DNA of 64,000 nucleotides from Progne subis subis. Lineage: Eukaryota > Chordata > Aves > Passeriformes > Hirundinidae. How positions within the stretch are numbered: the first letter of the stretch is position 1; each line of letters opens with the position of its first letter. The position numbers and the translations under genes were made by a program. The notes under the pieces are model-generated. The model had not been told where the DNA came from. It did not search any database and saw nothing but the letters and a program-made list of their open reading frames with translations. The DNA lies in the NCBI GenBank assembly GCA_022316685.1, contig JAKJHU010000065.1, positions 1,854,322 to 1,918,321 of the forward strand, given 5' to 3'. This document shows, piece by piece, positions 57,201 through 64,000 of the stretch.

Positions 57201-60200
57201 CATTACTAATAAAGTAAGCACAGACCAGGAAGAGGAAGTGTCTTGGCTTTTAAGCATGACATGAAAAAACCCTCTCAACATCACAGTTTCTAAATGTGTG
57301 TACTCTGAATGAGAGGGAGCCAGTGGGCATTTTCCTTTCCTAAAATACACCCACGCAATGAAGACATAGAAAGCAAATGAAATTATAAATAATACAATTA
57401 TCAGGTGATAATTTTAATATCCTGAATCTGAATCTTATCCAAGGTAGAGAGTTACTCACGCTTGTCCTGCTTTTGCTATGGTGGTGCCAATACACCAACA
57501 TTCTAAGTTCCTCAATGCAATTCAAAGTAGCTTCCAGACCAGCGCTAAGTTGAGTCTGGCCCCCATTTTTTTTTTTAATGAAAATCCCAATTTATATGCT
57601 TTTGGAATACCACAGGTCAAATGAAAGTATAATTCTCAATTTCATCTGCAAAACCTACAATTATAGCTTAATAAAAGAAGTAAGGACTTAATATGAACAG
57701 TAGCAAATGTCCAGGCTATAAACCAGTCTAAATAATTGATATTTCTGTTTTTGACACATGTACACCATGATTTCTTTTCCTATATGTTCAGTTTGAAAAA
57801 TACAGATTTTTCCATTATTCTCTTATTACCTTAAAACTTATTTAATGTTTCGGTCCATCAGCAACTATTGGTCCAGGAGTGAACTTAGTACAAGTTCAGA
57901 AGGTCATTGTGATAGCTATTTCTCATAAATTTAATGGGTTCAAATTTCAGTGCAGCAGAAGCCCGGGTCTACCTAGAACTGCATACATAAAACTTCAATT
58001 TTCACCACAGATCCAGGTTGGATTCTGAATTCCATGCAGATTTGGAATTCCATGCAGGCCCAAAGTTCCATATAGGAAGTATGCTTCATTCATACCCTTT
58101 CATTTAAAATTGAATTTTTTAACTACTAAAGGATTTTGCTGAATAACTTTCTAACTCTTTATATAAGTTGCAAAACTTACATTAACCTCATATAACTCTT
58201 TACATAACTTTTTATGTACGTTTCAAAACTTTGGGTTAAAATTCTTTTTTGAAAATCAGGTTGAGGCTTGAATGAGATTTGTACCTCAAACAACTTTGTA
58301 AATCCAAGTCTGCACTTCACAGTCACAGCTCTCAGCAGAACATTTCAAGTGCTGAAAATTGAAACTTGGAAGTGTAGTTCTAGGAGACAATTCAGGTAAT
58401 CCAAAGGAGTTTTATCTTCTCAAATCAGCAAAGACCAAACCTAATTGGCTTTTGCACCAACACTCTGCTTCCTAAAAGTCTGAAGGTGGAAGGACTGATT
58501 TTAACAAGAGGTTTGTAATAGAACCCCGCCCTTAATTACATACAAAAGCCATAATCTGATACACACTACATATGGTCTCTGCTCCAGAGAACTATACTGC
58601 TACAAGTTAAATTTGAGGTCTGGGATGAGATTACATTTGTGTATGAAGCATCTTTAAATCTTTACCAATATTACAGATCAAATTAACTATTTTGTTTTAA
58701 ACGGAAAAAAAAATCCAACTCTTCTCCAAACCTTACTGCCAGCCAAAACTATTAAATCAACTCAAAAACTGATGTATGCAGAGAGCCTTAATTTACTACC
58801 CGTAAACTCTTCCTCTCTTTCACTTTCCTTAGAAATACCTACTGTTTTTTCAAGCATGAACATCTACTTGCATTTTTCTTCTTGGTATGCAAGTCTGTTC
58901 CTGTTTTCATGGGGCATGTCTATGCATTTTAGATAAAAAATAAAATTCTCTAGCTCCTTCAAACCAAAGCCAGCCCCACTGTGATCTGATGAGTTCTGAA
59001 CAGTTACTGTGGGAAGCAAAGACCAGAGAAGGCTCTGCTGGTGAGGGCCCTTAGCCAGTTGGTCTGAGATGTGCTGGCTCTGCTGCCTTGGTCTCCACTG
59101 GGAACCATTTTCCCACACCTCTCAGGTGGATGGACTGCAGGACAGAGCCTGGGCGAGCAAAGTTCCTTCTGTTGTAAGATATCCTTGGTTTGGCTGGGAT
59201 AGTTCATTTTTTTCTTAGCTGGTACAGTAGCGTGTTTTGGATTTAGGATAAGAATACTACTGATAACACAGCAATGTTTTGGTTGTTGCTCTGTGGTGTT
59301 ATCCTAAATCAAGGACTTTTCAGTGTCCTCATGCTCTGCCTGTGAGGAGATGGACAAAAAGCTGGGAGGGACCCTGGCCCAGAGAGCTGACCCAAGCTGG
59401 CCACAGGGACATTCCATACCACAGAATGCCATGCTTGGCATATAAACCAGGGGGGAGTTGGCTGGAAGGAGCTGACCACAGCTCAGGGACAGGCTGAGCA
59501 CTGGTCAGTAGGTGTTAAGATTTTGCATTGTGCTTGTTTTTCAGAGTTTATTTTTATAATTACAATTATTATTAGTAGTAGTATGCTTTACTTTGTTTCA
59601 TTTATTAAACTGTCCTTAACTCACAAGGGTTTTTTTCTGATTCTCCCCCCAATCCCACTGCAGGGACAGGGCATGTGTGAGTGGCTGGGTGGTACTTGGT
59701 GTCCAACTGGGATTAAACCACAACAGATCAGGCTTGTGACCTCCTGAGGAACCTCAACATACAGGAGTCCATGGGAGCTGACCAGATCATCCCAGAGTCC
59801 TGAGGGAACTTGGCTGATGTAGCTGCCAAGACATTCCCCATGAAAAGCCACAGCAGTACCAGGTGTTTTAAAACCCCAATGTTTTAAAAAGGGGAAAAGA
59901 GAGAATCCTGGGAACTACCAACTACCACTCTGTGCCTGGGAAGATCCTGAAACAGATCCTCATAGAGGCTGTACTAAGGCACATGGGGAAGGGGAGGTGA
60001 TTCAAGATAGCCAAGGGTAAGTCCTGCCTGACTTCGAGCAACCCGGTCTAGTGGGAGATGTTGGAAGGAAATGACCTTTAAGATACCTTCCAATCTAAAA
60101 CCTTCTATGATTCCATTTTCTGAATTATGAAACAACTTCACAGTTCCTGCTTCATCAGTATGTAAGAGACTTTGGATTTTTTTAATCACGATATTAACAA

Positions 60201-63200
60201 TTTCAGCTGTAAAAAATACTGGGATAAGTTGAAGTAGTTATTTCAAATGTGCGATCGCAAAAGTGTTTTTGAGATTGATGGACAAGAGCATCTGTGCAAG
60301 AGCGGTATCATTAGTTTCTCATTTAAGAGACTGGGAAACAAAGGTACAGGACACACATGACTATTCTTTCCTCAGAAGATGTCAACTGCGAAGATGAAAT
60401 GGAACCTAAACTCCTCAGTTTCAGTCCAATCCCTTTATATCAGTCTTTATTTATACAGTAGAAAAACTTGCAGGGAAAAGTCCTACATTCATCAGGCCAA
60501 AGAGGAAAACCAAGCCGCCGACATTTTTCATTTTGAAATTTTTCTTGTTCTTTCTAAATACAACAAAAGTGGATTTGCAAATATGACCACCATTACACCA
60601 CCACAGCTTGCCTGCAGAGAGCAGGATCCATCTGACTGCCAGACACTTATCACTGAGAGGATGGGACTGCTGCTAGGAAGGGTGGGTGCCCTTACCGATG
60701 GAAACCCCGCAGTGCGAGCCGCAGAGGTTGATGTTGCTGTCGGAGATGGCAGCCATGCGGATCTGGTCGAACGCACGCGTGAAGAAGGTGGCAAAGGTGC
60801 TGGCAAAAGCAACGGTCCTGTCACGGGTGGCACAACCAACTGCAATGCTCACCTGAAAAAGGGATGTTGGACAAGAACAGCGAATTCCTCATTTATCAGT
60901 GGTTTCCGGGACATCATCTGTGGGACTTCTTGCCCTAAAAATTTAGCAAGAAGCTCCTGCTTCTACTTGCTGGGGTTTCCAGAAAGGAAAGGAGGCAACT
61001 CACCCTCCCAGTATCTATTCTCCTGCATCTCCTCTGCTCCATGCTTCAACTGACAGCTGTTATTGTTGACTCTTACTGGCAGCTTCTTTTCTTTATCTGC
61101 TTAAAGCAGCCATTCAAAGATTTTTAAGACTTATCCCCCTCTTTCTTCTCCTGGATCAAAGGCTTACATTCTCAGTCCAATGGACACGGTCTCGCTATCT
61201 CCAGCAGACAAAAATCATCATTAGTAAGAGGGAATGGATTTACCTGTGTTATTTGGACTGGTATTTAATAAAAGGGCTCTTCTTTAGCAAAATGGAAATT
61301 AGGACAAGGTTCCTAAAAATTGTTTTTTGCTACAATTACCTCATATCTATTTGAAAAGCAGGTATTAGACCCCCACTCGAAGGGGACTCACACTGAATGG
61401 TCACACTGATCTCCCAATAAACCCAAAGGAGTGGTTACCATGTTCTGCTCAGCAATGTAGCACTCGATGTAGCGACTGGGATGTTCCTTCTTGAAGAGCT
61501 CTGAGAAGGTGGAGTTCTTTGTGTCGCCATCCAGAGCAATCACGCGATCGTTGGCGTGGCCCAGTTTTGCAAGCGCAACCCCATAAGCCTTGCGGGTGGC
61601 CCACTGCAAAAGGAAAACATGTCAGGGCTGCTGTAACTTGCTGCTTTCTAGAGGCTTTTTTTTTTTATTTATTTTGTTCCTATTTTATTGTTTTCAAATG
61701 ATAGCAGTAGCAAAAGTACATATGAGAACGGTGACACACAGAAGAGCAAACAAACCCACAATGAAGCATTAGAAAATATATCTGTGCTGAAATTGGCAAC
61801 TCCCCACCAAGCCTGCTGGGAAATGTTTGAAACTTTGCTTCCCTGTCATGGAAATTCACTGAACCTCAAGGAGTTTCTTCAATTTTAAAAGCACAGAAAG
61901 TAGTTCAGAAAACTGATAATGATCATAAAATGAAGAAGTGATTTGAATCTCCATATTTTAATATATTTATATATCCTTTCAATACCCAGCTAGGTGATTG
62001 TCTGTGTCACACCACAGAAGTAGGTGTCTGCCTACTAAGAAGAGGTGGGTAGTTGCAGCTGTGGCAAGGGATAACACAAAAGCTCGAGCCATCCAGTTAA
62101 ACAGTCTCACACTTTGAAATATCTGACCACCAGTGAAAAAGAAGGGAATACCTTTTCTCCCACTTTGTAAGTTGGTGGAGATGGCATCCTAATGTTCCTA
62201 ATATTCACTATAGGCGCATCTTCTTCTGGAAGGGCTGGAGAAAGCTTTTTCTTGTTTTGGATTCTGTCATCTATTTCCTGAATGACCTGTTCAGCCATAT
62301 TTTTCGGAAGGGGCTTTCCATGCCAGCTTTCCTTATCTTCAACACCTGTGTATTTAAAATCACATTACAGTTAAGAAAAGTATAAAAACAATTTAGGTTT
62401 TTAGCTCCAGATTTTACCCAGTTAAAAGTGCAGTGGAATATGACAGTCCAGTATTGTCTTCCAAGGAAGAAATTCCTTGAACAATTACAGTAGTATTCAA
62501 TTGCATTACAACAGGCATATTTAAACAAATAGGATGAATTTTACATAATCAAATTACATATATTCATAACTTGTGATGAAATACCAGCATCTTCTACTGA
62601 AATTATTTGTAAATTTGGGCCTAACAGACCTAAGTGTGTCAGGAAGCAACCAGTAAATCAGTGTGAACTTTTCCCATGAAATTTCAACAGTTAGTTTTGT
62701 TTAAACAAATTCAGTTACATTTGAAACAACAGTTAACCAAGGTTTCCAAATCAAACAAGATCTGATGTTTTACAGCTTTATTTTAATAGCTTCCAATGAC
62801 TCTTATCTGTGCACCTGGCACCAGCAGCCAAATCACCTCTCTGGCTGATACAATGCTTTTCCCTCAGTCACTGCAAATAATGAACTTTGCTTGCTTACTC
62901 AATGAAAAGGAATGAAGACATTCACTGCTGTTATTAATATTTATCTGGTCAGAAAGGCAAGCCCACAGAATGGTGCTAAAAGCTGTAGCTAAAGGGAATC
63001 GTGGCAACCCTTGACACACTGTGTGCATTTGCTCCATCCCATGGATAGAACCCTCCATAGCAGGCACAGTCTCACTTGATAAGACCAAACCAATTTTCTC
63101 AGCAATAACGTTGCTGAGAGGTACAGAGGGTGAAAGACTTCCTGCATGCTGTAGCTCAGATGTGCAGGTACCCCTACTGCAGCACTAGGTACACATCACA

Positions 63201-63358
63201 TCTACATTGTGAATGCAAAGCAATTAATTGTTTTATTACCTGATATGCCTTTGCCTTTAAAAGTCTTTGCAATGATGGCTGTTGGCTGATGTTTGGCCTG
63301 GCCAAAGGCTTTGCAAAGCTCCTCCACACTGTGTCCATCCACGATGATGGCATGCCAG
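51284..63358 (-). CDS. TKT: Transketolase, 3' nine coding exons (5' part beyond the window)
   Basis: Thiamine-diphosphate enzyme of the non-oxidative pentose phosphate pathway; moves two-carbon ketol units between sugar phosphates in the cytosol. Exons in coding order: 63358-63240, 62345-62152, 61603-61439, 60852-60696, 56242-56112, 55054-54971, 54795-54702, 53154-53032 and 51471-51284. All junctions are in phase, giving 417 residues plus stop, about residues 206-623 of a 623-residue vertebrate enzyme. Visible motifs: [27 protein letters not shown] (the family's conserved active-site His); ATRKAYG and [10 protein letters not shown] (substrate-phosphate contacts); YIAEQNM with the catalytic glutamate; [27 protein letters not shown]; and the C-terminal [18 protein letters not shown]. 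All key residues are present. At the 62152/61603 junction a Trp sits before ATRKAYG where mammals have Ile. No frame breaks. Confidence 0.96.
56243..59187. other. Part of a large TKT intron
   Basis: AT-rich; includes a poly-T stretch at 57567-57577. No further exon or named element was seen. The intron continues to 60695. Confidence 0.6.
59188..59725 (+). mobile_element. Avian ERVL-type solo LTR in a TKT intron
   Basis: It matches the familiar avian LTR pattern as I recall it: TGGCTGGGATAGTTCA..., GCGTGTTTTGGATTTAG, GACATTCCATACCA, a TATAAA box at about 59441, ATTAAA near 59606 and a 3' end GGATTAAACCACAACA. It is antisense to TKT. Confidence 0.75.
59726..60118 (+). mobile_element. CR1 LINE 3' fragment in a TKT intron
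   Basis: It carries CR1 reverse-transcriptase 3' end and tail signatures: GAGTCCTGAGGGAACTTGGC, AACTACCA...CTGTGCCTGG, GAGCAACC.GGTCTAGTGG and GACCTTTAAGATACCTTCCA, ending CTTCTATGATTCC. It is truncated, with internal deletions, and abuts the ERVL LTR. Confidence 0.85.
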
Positions 63359-64000
63359 CTAAGAACAAAAACAGATCAACTGTTTCTAAAGGGTTTTAGC
63401 ATGTGACACTCTCTGGTAGTCAGCAATAACAATAACAAATACTAACTTCATTCCAGTGCAGTGTCTTTTTAAGAAACACAAAGTATGCCAGGAACACGAA
63501 CTAGCATTTATTTGAGACCATAAAAAATAGAACAGCCGCTTTTTTTATAATGCAAAATGAGTCACAGGGGGATCAACAGCTACGAGCAAAATTCTCAGCC
63601 CACAGATAACTAAGTTATCCTACATTTCTTCAGACACAATGGCCCTTTTCAATCACAAGAGCAAATCAAACATCTTGAAATAAGATGAAAACTGACAATA
63701 GACATTGATTAAAAAAACCCCAAAACACTCTAGCGTAATTTGGTTCCTATTGTATCTGACAAATTTTTAGCATGGACTTGGCATCTGCATAGAAATATAA
63801 AACTAAATGAAGACCAATACACAGAGAATTCTCTTATTTTCCATGCTGGTTTTTTCTGATCTACTTGCTATGATAGGACATGTGGTCACAGTTATAAAAT
63901 CTGAATTTAATGTGTTAAAAGCAGTTTTAAGGTCCCTAACAGATTTATCTGTGCAAGCAGTCCTTATTTTTCCTCAAAGCCAACAAATTTTGCCACTTTT
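63359..64000. other. TKT intron running out of the window
   Basis: AT-rich intronic DNA; the preceding TKT exons must lie to the right. Confidence 0.7.

Noticed and set aside
61601..61603. TKT Trp codon at an exon start as a possible splice-site misplacement or damaging change.
   Set aside because: The acceptor is the only AG in position and the frame on both sides matches transketolase. A substitution at a variable position is the simplest reading.

Overview
This is a vertebrate nuclear window, almost certainly a bird and probably a passerine. It holds split genes with canonical splice sites, a CR1 LINE with the usual CR1 3' end, a classic avian ERVL-type LTR, many other solo LTRs, and two recognisable single-copy genes. 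Reading right to left: (1) 51.2-63.4 kb, minus strand: the 3' nine coding exons of transketolase (TKT), ending with stop and poly(A) signal; upstream exons lie past 64,000. (2) 38.6-49.2 kb, plus strand: TMEM40, complete as coding sequence. Eleven coding exons splice in phase to about 219 residues, ending in the conserved two-membrane-segment C-terminus. (3) 1-29.8 kb: a lineage-specific, repeat-built gene family that I do not recognise.

The unknown family is the most interesting content. Each gene has a signal-peptide exon, then repeated cassettes of four small exons (a about 24, b about 24, c about 34 and d about 36-44 codons), then one transmembrane exon and a cytoplasmic-tail exon. Every extracellular exon is symmetric phase 1-1, so cassettes can be gained or lost without breaking the frame. 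The plus-strand copy (1088-12954) has five cassettes, but its signal exon carries two 1-bp insertions. The minus-strand copy (26417-20591) has three cassettes and reads open from signal peptide through transmembrane segment, but appears to have lost its tail exon. A third copy is only a 3' fragment (about 29776-28541), and bases 1-420 look like the 3' end of a fourth copy lying to the left. The two main copies face each other tail to tail, separated by LTR-rich DNA.

In by-eye alignments of cassettes, the flanking introns are nearly identical (about 3% different) while exons differ by up to 42% yet keep length, phase and frame. One transmembrane exon has been wholly replaced on a conserved intron background. 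That pattern suggests strong diversifying selection or exon replacement in a secreted-side, cysteine-free ectodomain, as in arms-race or recognition proteins. The function is unknown.

The rest (13-20 kb, 30-38 kb and the introns) is mostly LTR elements, simple repeats and sequence in which I see no gene. Coordinates of splice sites were read by hand from GT/AG (or GC/AG) boundaries and phase consistency. No database search was possible.
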